A stretch of 64,000 nucleotides of DNA from Lunularia cruciata. Taxonomy: Eukaryota; Streptophyta; Marchantiopsida; Lunulariales; Lunulariaceae. A program made the position numbers and the translations under genes. The notes beneath the pieces were generated by a model. The model made no database searches and was not told the origin of the DNA. It saw only the letters and a program-made list of their open reading frames with translations. The stretch is from NCBI GenBank assembly GCA_948567375.1, contig OX419760.1, forward strand, positions 36,270,001 to 36,334,000, given 5' to 3'. Shown here piece by piece: positions 10,201-23,216 of the stretch. Each line of letters starts with the position of its first letter. The stretch's first letter is position 1.

Positions 10201-13200
10201 TTTCCTTTATTTCCACCAATCACTATAGTGACTTAGTGTAGACCAAAATTGTAAGAATCAGTTGTTCCTGTGAAGATACAAGTTGGACATGACTAGAAGA
10301 TGAAGAAAAAGGTTCACATAGGTTAATTCTCTATTTTTTCCCATTTAACCTCTTGGGCAAAATAATTTACAAAAGAGTGTAGTGTCATCCCTTGTGGTGC
10401 ACTACATAAAAGGTAAAACTAAATTCACTTTCACTAAAGATATATCCGAAATCAGTCTTGAAAGTGATGGTTCATTCATTGCAAAGGTCACTTTTTTTTG
10501 CACTTTGCTTCCATTGAGTGTATAACTAAGCCAATTATCATTAGCTTATGCTCTTCATTAATGATTTAAACATTGTGAGCATTGTGACTTATCACAAATG
10601 CCAAAGGTCATTAACATCACAAGCATCAGGTCTCCACCAATAGTTATTTCTACTTCTCAAGTAGTTTCACCACAAAGGTCTTGTCATTTTAGTGACTATA
10701 ACCACAACAACTATGTACTACTCTTCTTAAAAGGTGTAGTCATGTAGGATTCATGAGTAGATCATGATGCTTGGGTTTCTACTATTGTGGTACTTTCCAA
10801 TGCTCCAAATCAAAGTTGAGTCCTCCATGCATTGGACTGCCTCTTCAAATCCTTAAAAAATCACACATTCTAATCAAGTGCAAATATGCCTATGGTATTC
10901 AAGCACTTGTGATCCTATTATAGACTTCCTCACCACTACTCATCCAAGCACACAACCAATCATAAAGAATGCATACTTAAACACATAAAATTGTAGGTCT
11001 TGTGGATATAAAGCTATGTGAGCAAAGAAATGACTCATTGTATAAATAAACAAATGAACATGGTTACATTGGGCCAAAGTCCTTTATACAATTCCTAATC
11101 CTTGGCACAAGGATTCAACAGCTAAGCATGTTTCTTGATAACCTCTTAGCTACCCCACCATCATTCACTTAGGATTCCTATTATATCTTAATCACACGCT
11201 TAGGATCCTTATCTTATCATAATCTAACTCAATTAAAGATTTCCTAGGTAGCAATGCCAAATCATCTTCTCAATTTTGTCCTTTTTGCTAATTGGGGCTT
11301 TGGCTACCGCCCATGATATTCTTCACTACAAAATTAACCCCTCACAAAAATCTATCACAAGTCAATAATATACAATCACAAAGATCTTTGGCCCAAAAGA
11401 CCTCATCTTTATCCTACTAGGCCAATAATTATTTACACTTAGGTTACTTTACAATTTGTGATCTCAAAAACTTGTACACTATTGCAAAGAACTATTGTGT
11501 AGAATTTCCTTTGCCATTTTCCATAAGAGTAGCTCAACCTTCCTTTTGTAGTACACAAACTTGACAAACATCTTGTTTATTGTCTCCTCAAACTTTGGTT
11601 TCTTTGAATTTTGAGATGAGTGAACAATTGCTCAAGTTGTTATTGTTGTACATTTTCATCTTTAATGCATGAACTTGCATCTTATGTCTTGTAGCTTGAC
11701 TTGGTGTGGTAGAGTTATAGCCAACTTTTCTGCATGCTTGATCTTTTCTTTTGACGTAGACTTCATCATCATAAACACTCAAGCACATTCCTCTTTTAGG
11801 ATCATATGTATGGCCTGCATCTCTTACTCACTTGGACACAAATAAGTCCTTGTCTCTCCTCTTGCTGATCTACCCATTTTGTGAGCTCCTCCATGCAAAT
11901 TTTAGCAAGCTCCTTGTATTTGCCATGGGTATTCTTATCAACAATAAATTTGATGCGAGCTTCCTTTAACTTGTGTTTTAGCACAACCACTTCTTTGTCT
12001 TGAGCACAAATTTGTTTGTGATGGTTAGCTCCTTGTTGATCAATGCCAAGGTTTAAGGACTCAAACCTCTACCTGCACTCTCTACAGATTTCTATTGTAC
12101 TTCTCCCATCTTGCCTACTTTGTCTTCCTCTACTTCTCCATAGTTTGCTTGTGTTCCTGACAAGTTTCTTCTTTGGCTTGCAACTGCTCCTAAATAAATC
12201 TTCCTGAGCTCCTTACAAGCTCTTGCCTTCTTTGCGTTAGCTACTTGAGCAACCTGATGAAGATGTGCAACCAACTTCACATGATATATGATGGTGCCAT
12301 CTAGTTTTCATTAGTAGGGAAGGATTGTCTCTAAGTTGTGAAGCACAAGACCTATTGTGTGGATCACTTCACATAAGAAGGGTCTTCATTCATGATTGGG
12401 ATGGATGACATATTCTCCTTCTTGTGATTGGCCCTTCTACTTCTGATGTACCATGAAGACTGGAATATGTACCTCTGCTTGCACTTCCTTGTGGAAAGGT
12501 AGTTGCATCTCTCTCTCTCTCTCTTAAATATGCTTGGGTAAATTCTTCCTCTTTGGCCTTCAATACCTATGCTTCTCCCTCCTTGGTCTTCAAAACTCCT
12601 CCTCCTTGTCCTTGAGGATATCCTTCACAATATCTTTGAAATTGAGTTCCTCCCCTACCTTTGGTCTTTTGTCCTCTTCTACATTCTCTCCTTCCTTGGT
12701 TTGGACATTGTCACTTTTCTTCATTACTGAAAATCCAACCACATTGTCATATTCTTCTCATATGTGGATTGGGGAGGATACTTCTTTGTTTATTCAAGGA
12801 GGAGTCACCACCTTAAGAAGTTGGTACATTATGTAGACTTTGCCTTGCTTGTGAGGATCTCCTTCTCCTTCCCTAGCATGTGGCTTCCTAATGCCTCTTG
12901 GCCAAGTCTTCTTGTAGTGGTGTTGATTGCATCCCATCTTGTTGGGCAACCACCACAACTTCCAAGTCCAATAAGAGCTTGATCCAAGTGAAGGATTCCA
13001 CCCTTGCTTTGCCTAAAGCTCACCCCTCAATACTTCAGTTGCTCCTCCTTCCTATGATGGTTTTAGTGTCTTGGCAACATCCTTGTTCCTATCTTTGAGA
13101 TAAGATCTTCAATCACAACATTTTCTTCTATCATGTTATGATTATATCCTTCTTAGCTTTTAGAAGAGTTATTGTTTATATATGCCTTTCTTTTTCCTTG

Positions 13201-14240
13201 TGACATGAACTTTTGGTCATGATGCCAACTCCTTCCTCTTTTGCAAGTATCTTGGTGTGATGTACACTTCATCTATATGCACATATGTGATCTTTTGACT
13301 TTGCATACTTATGGTAGACCATCATATACTTCTTGTATTTGATGTCTACTTGCAAGTGCATACAAAAGTACTCCTTATGATAGGAGTGTGATGGGGAACT
13401 TCTTCTTCTCCTCTTTTGTGAGCAGCTTCATACTAATGTAGAAGTGTATCAAAACAAGTGACATGATTTTAATACCACCTTCCTTGTTCATGTCTAGCAC
13501 ACATCTCACTATCTCATAGATAGAACATCTTAGCCCTATTAAGAGGATGTCTTTTGTGAAGATAGTGAAAGAAGGCCACCTTCCTCAAGTTGGCATATGT
13601 TGTTTTCTTGGACTCAAATTGTTCCATTAGTGCTTCTTCAATAGCTCTTTCTTGGGGGTCTTTATACCCTTGATTTGGCATCCATTACTTGACTACTTCT
13701 TAGCAAATGATGCCTCAATTTATTGGTTTAGTTTGCACTTGGGACATACTCATGGGGTGTCTATGGTTATTGCAATGGGAGGAGATTCAACCATTGGCTT
13801 GAGCACCTTCTACCAATGCACCTCTGTCCAAGCAAAGACATTGGACCTCAATAAGTCTAAACCCAAGTATGTTTTATCCTTGATCTCTAATATTATCTCC
13901 AAAGTACTTAATCTCCAAATCTACAACAAGAAGTCTAGTCTTTTGCAACAGATGTACTCATCCCTGTAGTGGAGTGCCCACTACTCACTCTTGGTGATTT
14001 CAAAATCACATGTGGTGGTGCTTTGTGTCTTCTTGGCTAGAGTGCCATTGTGTTTGTTCACAATTCCTCCCACAAGAATCATGAGCTACCCTAAATACCA
14101 GCTCACCTAATCTCTCAAAATCTCAACTCCTAGCTCTTGATATTTGTTGACAAAATTGCCAAAGACTCTGCACGATTTTCCAAAATGGTCAAATAAAAAA
14201 GAAGTTGCTATGCAAGTCAAGACCAAATTTATAGCTTGGA
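10200..14240 (-). mobile_element. Decayed LTR-retrotransposon copy, inverted relative to the one at 0.4-3.6 kb
   Basis: On the minus strand, fragments at 11588-11990, 12092-12280 and about 12400-12830 are lysine/glutamate-rich, like the coiled-coil region at 1.2-2.6 kb. The 10.3-11.5 kb part resembles the 2.6-3.6 kb region in reverse. From 13.0 to 14.1 kb the minus strand keeps scattered coding-like pieces (for example AFFHYLHKRHPLNRAKMFYL) separated by stops. No reverse transcriptase motif was found. A CT microsatellite lies at about 12509-12525. Everything is broken; no intact product is expected. Confidence 0.5.
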
Positions 14241-14465
14241 TCCAACCATTTCAAAATTTGGCATGGGCATCTTTGGTGATTCTTTGTTATTTGTGCATGT
14301 GAGCATCTTGGCACATGCAAATGGTCATAGATTTTTGTTTTTTGTCAAGGTGGTGATGCATTCAAGCCATTTGAATTCTCCAAGATTGATTGGCTATCTG
14401 GCTGATGATGTCTCCCAACAACATTGTTTGATAAAGTGTACTTTGTTAAAAAAAAACTCATCCTA

Positions 14466-14605
14466 AGGGTCATCAATGCCAAAGCCTCATGATCACAAAG
14501 ATAAGAATCATGCTGATTATGATCACAAATATTGTGATTGCAAAGACTAAGAAGGTGACAAGCATGATCACAATCATTATAGTCACGGTAACAAGAATCT
14601 TTGTC
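14466..14605 (+). repeat. His/Asp-rich low-complexity repeat (GATCACAA-type)
   Basis: The sequence is built from irregular repeats of ATGATCACAA and AAGA-AAG. In one plus frame it reads with many His, Asp and Lys residues (HDHKDKNHADYDHKYCDCKD), then a stop and a continuation HDHNHYSHGNKN. It may be a remnant of a metal-binding or charged spacer in a retroelement protein. No flanking domain is recognised. Confidence 0.4.
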
Positions 14606-14699
14606 CTTGGGATCCATGAACATGGACAAGCAATGGTTGTTTTCCTACATCATCCTCATGTCCTTTTATTAGATCACCTTCTAGGTTGGTGATAAGTCG

Positions 14700-15858
14700 C
14701 ACAACCTCATTTTCTAGCCTTAACAACTTTCTAACCTTTCACTAATCCACAAAAAAATTAAAAAATACTAATAGTGTAAAGGGTGGTCTCTGTAATCACC
14801 ATTATGGATTTCTACTGGTACCACCATTAGAAATAAGAACCATGCAATAAAAACTTCTTTGAGTAGCAATCAAATGAATATGATATCCATATATTGGTTC
14901 TATGCTTTGGATATCAAGGCTTGGAACAATATTCTTATAAATCTAAAGAAGGTTGGACCTACTTAACCAAAAGGGAAGAATTTAATTTTTTTATATCTTA
15001 TTGTATACATGGAATAAACACATGGCCATTATATTTCTTCCATCTTTTGGAAGAGATTTTTGATCAAAATTTATTTCCTTTTCTACTTATAAAATTGATA
15101 TATTGATCAATATTTCAAATACAAGCTTGATTTAGTCCAATTGAAACTTCAAACTCCTTTCTCATTAACCTCAAATTGACAATGAGCATAAGGAGTTAAC
15201 ATATCAAAAGTCTCTCTCTATGTTTAAGAGGCTCTTTGAGGATGTTGTTTACCAAATGTTATATCAAACTTCATACAAAATTTAGAAAAGTACATAATAT
15301 AAAATCTCCATTAATGTAGCATATAGTGACTCAATAATGTTTGATGTCATTTTTCCAATTCTTGCAAAATATGCATGCATTATGAAGTGTGTTTTTGATA
15401 TACACTCTAAAGGTAAAAACTTTCAGATCCTTTGTTATTGCCATGTAGACAAAAATCATAGCAGACATGACAAAGAGCAAGTTCAAAGAAGATTTACAAG
15501 CTCTTGGGTGGTTGTTTTTTGCACTATCTACTTTGCATGTGGTGGGTGGCTTTACAAGCAAACTGACTTTGCCTATATTTTAGCTCTCATTCAAAGTGCA
15601 TCATGAGAACAAAGGGTATTTGGTCTAAGTAACCGGTGCTTGAACAATAACTTTTATGTGCTCTAGAAGCCGCATAGAGACCAATAGGCCTAGATATTTT
15701 TAGTTTGATTTGAATGGAGGAGCACCTAATATTTTATGTTGCTCCCACTAAAACTCAAGAAAAAAAGTATGTCTTGGTAAAGCCAAAGCAGTACGTAGTG
15801 CCGGTGTACTTTTTAATTATGTTACAGATGCAAAGATTGAACTTAAAAGGCAATGAAA
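14700..15858. other. No recognisable gene
   Basis: AT-rich sequence with short open frames on both strands (around 15331-15606). None carries a motif I recognise. It lies between the decayed LTR copy and the 3' end of the minus-strand non-LTR copy, and is probably more repeat debris. Confidence 0.4.
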
Positions 15859-16421
15859 AGGTGTGAAATGGGCAACCATGTAGAAAATACAAAGGATGGG
15901 AAGACCACATCAAGCCATACAAGGGACAAAAAAAACAAAAAAGAGACAAAAAATGGTAAAATGGGGCTAAGCCCCAAAAGAGTCTTTATGAGAAATCTGC
16001 CCTACTGCACCTAAAATATCCAAGCTATGCAAGTCATACGGTCTACAAACAACTAGACCATCCCAAGAAGCATCACCTAGTGTGATTGGTCTCCTATGGA
16101 TTGCACTAGCCACTGCCTTCCATACATCAATGGACACATGTTGACTAAAATATGCTACAAAGCATGAGAGTGAGAGTTGTACCCCCTAATGCCTAACATG
16201 ATAAGCTCTTGTGCACTCCTTGATAAATGTGTCAAACACCATGTCCATCTCTCCATATAACTCCAAGGCTAGAGGACAAAGAGGTGACCTTGGTGCATGC
16301 TCTTATACTTGGAAACCTTACAACCTGCTGTTGCACTTGCCAACCATCCAGGGAGATGTGTAATCACTCCTTCCAAAACTATATATGTAACCATGACATC
16401 CGTTACTATCACTTGATCATC

Positions 16422-16670
16422 TTAGACCAAGTATAAGTCTGCCTTGACATGCATTGTTTGCAAAGCATACAAACACTCCTTCCAAGCCAAGTATCCACTC
16501 TCTCGTACCATAACAAACACTATGTTCCTAATAACATTATGGGTAGCTAGCCTTTGTCTTCCAAAAGGACACCATGTCATATGGACCGCTACAACATTTA
16601 GTGTAGAACCACACTCACAAGTGAGTAATAAAGATGCAGATAGGTGGACCAAACTTAGGTGAAACCTCAT
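16422..16670 (-). pseudogene. C-terminal Cys/His knuckle fragment of the same non-LTR copy
   Basis: It contains CECGSTLNVVAVHMTWC, the same knuckle as at 54928-54978, followed by RESGYLAWKECLYALQT. At the position where the 53-55 kb copy has a stop codon (TAG at 54991) this copy reads CAA for glutamine (PFGRQRLATH). That shows the stop in the other copy is secondary. Confidence 0.8.
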
Positions 16671-17602
16671 TGCTGTAGAGAAAGTAGCTTGGTGCGAGTT
16701 GGAATGCCCTAATGCACAATCAAGCTAGGATCTAAGAGCTTGCACCCTTGCCGGAGCAAGAGCAAAGACGTGCTCTAGTAGTCTAAGGAATGGACAAGTC
16801 AACTAAGAGAGAATGTAGGGTATGCTCACATTGTCGCTCCATCAAGGAAGATGAAGCGATGATCCAATCTAATGATAGTGAAGCAAAAGATGGAAAGTCC
16901 TCACATGCATGTGGGGATTGACTATCACTTGTATGCTGCAATAACATCTAGAGAGAAAAGGATCCTTCTTCCAACTCTATCACATAAGTCTCCAAAACCA
17001 GCCTATCAACAACCACAAAATGAGAGGAAAGTAAGGGTGCCAAGAGAGCTCAACTACCCAAAAATGTTGTAGGTACCATCTCCTCCATAGATAGCAAGCA
17101 AACCCCTCCAAACAAGATCATTAGAGCCATTCTCTACATGCAAAATCCCATGTCACACACTCAAATGTCCATGGTCCAATAATATCACCAAAGACTCCCA
17201 TACCTCCTATCAAAAGCTCTTAGACATGATAGGAAGGATGAGGAAGGAGGAACTATACGGATGAGGTAAGTTGGTCGATGAGCAATACTAGAGGAGAGTA
17301 TACCAAATGCCACCTATGGATCTCCTAGTAACAAAAGGTCATCCACATAGAGAACACCTTTCGCAAGAGAAACGTCTAAGAAGTGTGTGACAAAATCTTT
17401 GGATCTTATTGGCACTCCAAGAATACATAGTCCATATATATATATGATACACCCCTTTGGAAGCTAAAGGTGGAGATAGATACCTAAAGGGGACTATACC
17501 TTACACTTTGACACCTTTACTCTCAAGCCTACTAGATGTAGCTTGATAATCAAGTGGTCAAAGGCCTACCTAATTTGATCTACAAGGCCCATGATGTGTG
17601 TA

Positions 17603-17920
17603 TCATTTTCCAAGGAGAGAAATACACAACCTGGCATGGCCAAAGTAGTAGATAAGAGCTCTAAAGTGAGCCATGGCAAATAAGGGTCCCCCTAAAGGAT
17701 CTCCCTGACCTGTACCAACAATTAGACTCCAAGTCGTGACTCCCTCTTGTGAATAACCATGTTGGTAGTAAAGGGAAGCAAGAGAGCCATAAAAAGACAA
17801 CACAAAAGGAAGAAGACTCAACAAGGATCCACCAGCCTCCCTAAGCTCTCTAAAGATAGATGCATGTGAGATGCTATTAAAAGCATTCTCAACATCCACA
17901 TGTAGGACGAACCACTCCAA
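17603..17920 (-). pseudogene. Reverse transcriptase core fragment of the same non-LTR copy
   Basis: The open piece contains reverse transcriptase motif A (HVDVENAFNSISHASIFREL), motif B (GTGQGDPLGGPLFAMAHF) and the start of the segment leading to the catalytic ADD, which is lost here through a frame break. It aligns residue by residue with the intact-looking reverse transcriptase at 53240-54478. It is part of a dead copy. Confidence 0.85.
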
Positions 17921-18682
17921 ATGGATATCTAGGAGTGCCCTAATGCCGAGAGATATAGTCTCACATCTTCTAGGTGTAGCTACTAAAAACTGATGTGGAG
18001 TGAGGTGCTCTCAAAAGTGAGAATGATGTTGAAGTACAATGGTACAATTGACCAAATGCAAAAATATCTCCAATAGCAAGTTTTCTCATGTCTCCCATGT
18101 TCTTCTCCATTGTGAGAAGTTAGCTAACACCTAATACCAAACTAATAGACATAGGAATGTCTCTTCTTGCTACTACTATAACCACTTAAAACAACTTGGG
18201 AAAACCATTAGAAGGATCATCTGCCTAAAAGAAATTTCTAAGGTACTCATATACCATCCCTAACAAGCCTTTTAAGGAAAGGCGAGGGGTAGTGCACAAT
18301 GCTTGTGCAAAAAGTGAGCTATCAAGACATAAAGGCTGCTCAAGTTGATAACCTAAGACCTCTAGTGGTAGTCCCTTTACTGCCATAGGATTTAGTGAGC
18401 ATAGGGAGAGATAGTCTCATTAGTAGGACTAGCCATAGACAAAGGGTGTAGCATTTGTGTTGCTCTACTAAACTCCTCTGCCTGACCCAATGTCCTACAC
18501 TGTCGTAATTGAGTGGACTTTGTGGTATCGTGTGGCAAAACTTGTCTCCTAAAATGTGTAGCCCTAATAGACTACTCTTGAAGGGCCACCCAATTGCCCA
18601 CTTGGAATCAATGAAATCTAGTAGCCACCTCTCTTTACCTCACATGTCCCCCTCTAGCATAACAAAGACACCCTCAAGGGAG

Positions 18683-19201
18683 TTAGATGAATAAAAACCA
18701 TGCTAACCCATCCAAGGGATCACATGCCAAACGATCAAGTGGTAAGCAAAAAGCCTTTCTAGCCTCATCATGGAGTGTGCGGAGTAGCCTATGGAATAGA
18801 TGTGGACATGGAAAACTAGTCTTCAATAACCCCAAAATGCAACCCGCTTGAGAAGCTAACCACACCCATGACTTGATCGGTATCCTAGGAACGGTCAATG
18901 AAGGTATAGAAGAAGTGTGCGTACTCCCGAGTGTCACTGCTATTGATGTGGTTGCTTGTCTCACGTGGGCATCCCAAGTGGTCCAATCATAGTCATTGTG
19001 CATCCTTCCCACATGGATCTTTACCCCTTGCGAGCTAAAGCATTGATGACACACCGGGCATGGTGTATCTTGAGCCACTCTAAGTAGTTCTACATGGGAG
19101 GTGTGGCCATGGCTAGCACAAGAATAACATAGTAACACCTTATGCTCCTCTCTATATCTCCCCTTACCTGCAAAACCACAACACCTCACATCCCAACTCA
19201 C
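18683..19201 (-). pseudogene. N-terminal segment of non-LTR element protein with C2H2 zinc finger
   Basis: 172 codons stay open. Near residues 45-80 there is a zinc finger, CPVCHQCFSSQGVKIHVGRM followed by H, spaced C-x2-C-x11-H-x4-H. Upstream there are further cysteines (RCCGF and LLCYSCASHGH). N-terminal C2H2 fingers that bind target DNA are typical of R2-like and other endonuclease-type non-LTR retrotransposons. The frame breaks near the lower coordinate and the reverse transcriptase follows further down. The start at 19201 is only the first ATG of the open segment. Confidence 0.7.
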
Positions 19202-20009
19202 ATAAGAAAATACAATCTCTCCAAACCCTAAAAACTATAAACTCTCATAACTTTCAATTTCCATCTCCAAAAACTTTCAAACTAAATTCCCATGGAACTT
19301 AATCATGAAAACCAAGAAATTATAAATGAAAATTTCCAACACATCACTCTCAATGTGTAATGATCACTCTAAACCCTAAAAAACCTAAAAATCCTCATAA
19401 CTTTCTACTCAATTCTCCATAGTCTTCAATCTAGATACCAATAACCTGAAATTGAAAATCAAACAGAATGGACTATTCACTCAAATGCTAAAGAGCAATG
19501 AGAAAATATATACATTTCCTCTCACATCTCTCCTTCTCCTCTCCCGTCTCCACACTCTCGCAAACTCCTCCGTTATCGTTATGAAAAGGAGCATGCTCAA
19601 GTAGATCTTGCTTTTGATTTTTTTCCTTTTACAACTTCAATTTATTCATGGTGACTTCCTTAGATTTCTTGTGATATTCAAGGATCAAAACCTAATTTTT
19701 TAGGAAGATATTTTTGATACATGATTAATCCATCAAAATATAAAATATTTCTTAATCTGCATCATACATATCTCATCGCTCGTAAGGAAAGAGACAGTCA
19801 GACTTGCGTTCTTCTCGATCGCCCTAGACACAAACTTTGTCGGGAGAAACTCTATTCGTCCATCTTTAAAAATAAAGCTTAAAATAAGAAGACTTCGTGT
19901 TTACAAAAAAACCAAGGTGTCTAATAAAATTTTGATTATACATTAGTTATTGCTTTAATATACTCCCTAAAGGAGGAAGCAGATAAATTATCCATATAGG
20001 TGGTTTCCC
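19202..20009. other. Spacer with a diverged short duplication
   Basis: No gene is seen. AACCCTAAAAA-type blocks followed by CTCATAACTTTC recur at about 19222-19262 and 19370-19420. The duplication may be part of the 5' untranslated region of the adjacent minus-strand non-LTR copy. Confidence 0.35.
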
Positions 20010-20064
20010 GTGGTTCACTGCATCATTCAAAGCATGATTCTGGCTGCGAACTATTCAAGATCTA

Positions 20065-20305
20065 ATCTACTCTCCAGTTGGGAGTTCATCCAATTTCCTT
20101 GCCACTATGCGGGAGGAACCGGGATCACTATGCAGTCAGGCTTCATTCTTCAAAAGGCTTTTTCGGGTAATCAAATCACAAGGATTTCAAATGTGAACAC
20201 TCAATAACGTAATCCAAACCACATGAATTTTTCCCGGTAGGAAGTTCATCTAACTCCCTGCCACTATCCAAAAAGGTTCAAGAGAACTATGCATAGAGAG
20301 TTCAT
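20065..20305. repeat. Two-unit diverged tandem duplication (about 165-bp period)
   Basis: GGAGTTCATCCAATTTCCTT, then GCCACTAT, at about 20079-20108 resembles GAAGTTCATCTAACTCCCT, then GCCACTAT, at about 20241-20268. An ACTATGCA-G-CAG-like block follows each. No coding function is seen. Confidence 0.45.
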
Positions 20306-21118
20306 GTGTGCCGTGATACAACTATGTACGAATTGATTACCAGTTGGTCGAACCTCTCTCATTTACCAATAGCGGTTTGCTCCTTTTAAGTTTCACTTTT
20401 CAGAGGATTCTATTCATTTTACTGTATAACAGTAAAATGTAGATAAAATTATGACAAGAGTAAAGTTGCGATCTCCATAAGTTTTTTACTGTTTCCTAGC
20501 ACAGTAATATATGTTACTCAAATCATATGTTATATCTATGGCAATACATTGTAGCATAAAAATGAGAGTAATTTGTTTGTAAAAAATATATCTACACAGT
20601 GCCCTCTGTTAGTAGTCAATCGTATCCTTGATTTTTTGTGCCTTATTCTCAAATACAGTCAGAAGTGGAGCTACTTCAAAGATGTCTATCTTCCTTATAA
20701 TTCAAAGCCTCCAATTCCAGTCCTCATATTGCAAGATCATGGAATTAAATGTGCTCGATGCTGATGCATCTATCCATATGTTTTTCTCCTCTTCTCGGGG
20801 TTGACTCATCTGAATATTTAAAATTGTAGTCTGTATTCCACACGGAGTTATCATACCACTGATGCCAGCCACTTTTTATGGTTTTTCTTCAAACTTGATC
20901 AATTTTAACTCACGGAGTACTAGGATTGCTGATTGACTTTCTTTGATGGTTGCTTTTGTTGTAGAAAATTGCACGTAATTTAATTTCATTGGCTGCCTAA
21001 TAACAGTTCATGCTGGCCTCACTCAGCTTTTAGCAAGATTGAAGCACTCGATCGATCCCGATGGATGGATGTATTCGACGAAAGCATTAGAACGAAAGTC
21101 ATGAATGATGATCCTTCT

Positions 21119-21160
21119 GATTTTGTTATGATCGATATTGATTTTGTTATGATCGGTATT
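21119..21160. repeat. 21-bp tandem duplication
   Basis: GATTTTGTTATGATCGATAT (plus T) is followed at once by the same unit with one A-to-G change. The second unit overlaps the left target-site duplication of the non-LTR tail insertion next to it. Confidence 0.9.
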
Positions 21161-21248
21161 TTTACCTCTTTTTTTTCCTCCCTTGTACGGCTTGATGGAG
21201 TCTTCCCATCCTTCGTGTTTTCTACGCGGTCGCCCTTTCCCCGGTATT
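21154..21248 (+). mobile_element. 81-bp non-LTR tail insertion with 7-bp target-site duplication
   Basis: Bases 21161-21241 match the element's 3' end (TTTACCTC, CCTCCCTTGTACGGCTTGAT, TCTTCCCATCCTTC, TCTACGCGGTCGCCC). They lie between CGGTATT at 21154-21160 and 21242-21248. The duplication is short, so it is weaker evidence than at the other sites, but it sits exactly where the match begins and ends. Confidence 0.8.
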
Positions 21249-21299
21249 GCACTCACGTTCATAGTATCTAAATTAATCTTCGTCTTGGTCCCTCAAGTA

Positions 21300-23160
21300 C
21301 ATCCTCCTTAAGTGCTTTTTTCTCTCTCCATGCACTCTACATTAATCAAGTCTCATCGAATCACTACTCGTCGCCCCGGATGAATGAAACCACACCCTCT
21401 CCATTGTCATCTTCAAGTACCTTTCTCCCCTCTTGATCCATGCACTCGGGCTTGATAACGGTAGTTGATACAGTGGGAGGTTTTCCTAGCATAAAGTCTA
21501 TCATCTGTTCGCAAATAAGAATGTACACACCGAGGATTGTCATAGCTGCAAAAAGTTCTCTCAGTGGTACGCATAATGGATTTTTAGCTACCTAATATTT
21601 CTTTTCGGAATCCCAGTCATCAAGCATGGTATAACTACCGTAGGTTATGCTTTCCATATCTGATTCGAGGGATGAATCACTGAGACAAGGATCACTTTTT
21701 GTTGAAGTTGAACTCCTGTAGGTATATAACATGGACAACAAGGAACGGTGAGGACCGTGGAAATTATAGTACTGTAGTCGTAGTAGTAGTGTAATAGGGT
21801 CTTGGAAACACCTGAAGAAGAACCAGGCGAAAACTACAAAGGGGGATACTACTCTACTCCTGCTCCTACAACAGTTGCAACACAGTGGCACTGTTGTTGA
21901 AATTGTACTGCAAGTACTGGTGCCTAAGGCGTGGTCCCACTTACGGGTTGATGCTTGGCTGCGCACTGAGAGTACTCAGAGAGCGGAAGTTTGAAGGAAA
22001 AGAGACGAGAGAAAGTTTGAAGAGATTAAGAATTCAGACAGACAGGCACGGGAGGGTTGGGGACGGGGTCATGTGTACAGTGGCACCTTGCGCTGTGGTA
22101 AATTTGGGGATGGGGGGATGAAAGCTCGAATGCGACAGGAGACGGACCCACATGAGGAGAATGATGAGGATGGGGAATCTGGGAACCAGCCATTAAAGAG
22201 AACAAGTGGGGCCACGCAGTGCTGTCGGCTGTTGTCAGTTTAAGCTCTTCGTAATCGAAGTCATCCGACGGACGATCAACATGGAAGTACTGAATACAAA
22301 TAGAATAGGATGATTTGGGGAAGGGGCCAGGGGCAAGACGAAGGAGAAGGAAAAGCTGCTGCCCTGATCGAATAGTCTGTCCGTCTGGATAGACAATCGT
22401 CGAGCAGTTGCGTTGTGTGGTCACCCAACTGATTAATGCCGTTAGAATTAGGTAAGCGACAAAATATAACTCCTGATACGTTTAGACAGCTGGGTGCTTG
22501 TTTACGCCATCGACTCGTCAACGAGTTGCTTTTAGTCTCTTGTCGGACAAGCAGCGAGGCTCGCACAAACAATTTGACTGGAAATCCATGTCCCTGGATA
22601 TCCAGCACCAGCAACATCCTCTCACAACTGGAGGCTAAGTGTACATAGGGGCACGCTCGAGTTTCTCTCATCAACGACTGCCCGTGACACACGAATTTAA
22701 CAAAGCGCAACAACTACGTATCGTCGATCTGGCCTAATTCGCGCGCATGATTTGTAGGTTTACAGCAACCCGATCTTCCTCGCATACCTTACTTGCTCTG
22801 CCTTGCGCTTCGTCCATATCATCGGTTCAGGCAGTCGTTTGTCCCATGTATACAGTCGCTCCTTGCTTTTACATGTACAGGATGTCACACTTGACCATGT
22901 AGTAGTAGTAGTAGTAGGAAAAGAAGTAGCAGCAGTGCTAGTACTGTCAGAGAACATCCCCCGCCGCGCCACCCCACACCCCAACAAAACACACAGTTCC
23001 CGCTCCAGACCAAGAACGTGAAAGGATGGGAACGTATTTGTCTCATTTAGACTGTAGTTGTTTGAGTTACACTTGACCAAGTAGAATTGGTCGTAGTACC
23101 AGAAGTTGCAGTATCTGTCAATCACGCACTTCACACGGAACACACCAAGAACGTGAAGTG
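21300..23160. other. No recognisable gene; scattered open frames
   Basis: Moderately GC-rich. Several open frames of 100-145 codons occur on the minus strand (for example 21592-21966, 22026-22424, 22276-22713). They overlap each other in different frames and show no family motif or consistent splice pattern. A (GTA) microsatellite lies at about 22899-22917. Two segments sharing TTACACTTGACCA-GTAG and CCAAGAACGTGAA (about 22887-23022 and 23067-23156) look like a diverged duplication. Confidence 0.4.
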
Positions 23161-23216
23161 AAGAGAACCACAAGGGACCGACCTACCGGCAGTGTCTCCT
23201 CTGAAGGCTAATCCTA

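Larger units (their letters stand above)
15860..19201 (-). mobile_element. Long degenerate copy of the non-LTR retrotransposon (minus strand)
   Basis: It runs from the N-terminal zinc finger region (high coordinates) to the 3' tail (about 15860-16000), colinear with the copy at 53.2-55.7 kb and extending about 1 kb further 5'. The tail keeps the GGGGCTTAGCCCC hairpin and a CTTGTATGGCTTGATG-type end. Many stops and frameshifts break it. No target-site duplication was identified, so the 5' end is unknown and may lie beyond 19201. This copy is the only source in the window for the protein's N-terminal half. Confidence 0.85.

Noticed and set aside
15337-15606. Possible Ty1/copia RNase H fragment
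   Set aside because: The resemblance depends on choosing frames piecewise; no conserved motif holds in a single frame.
21592-22713. Three overlapping minus-strand frames as exons of one gene
   Set aside because: They overlap in different frames, have no recognised domain, and I could not find intron borders that join them.
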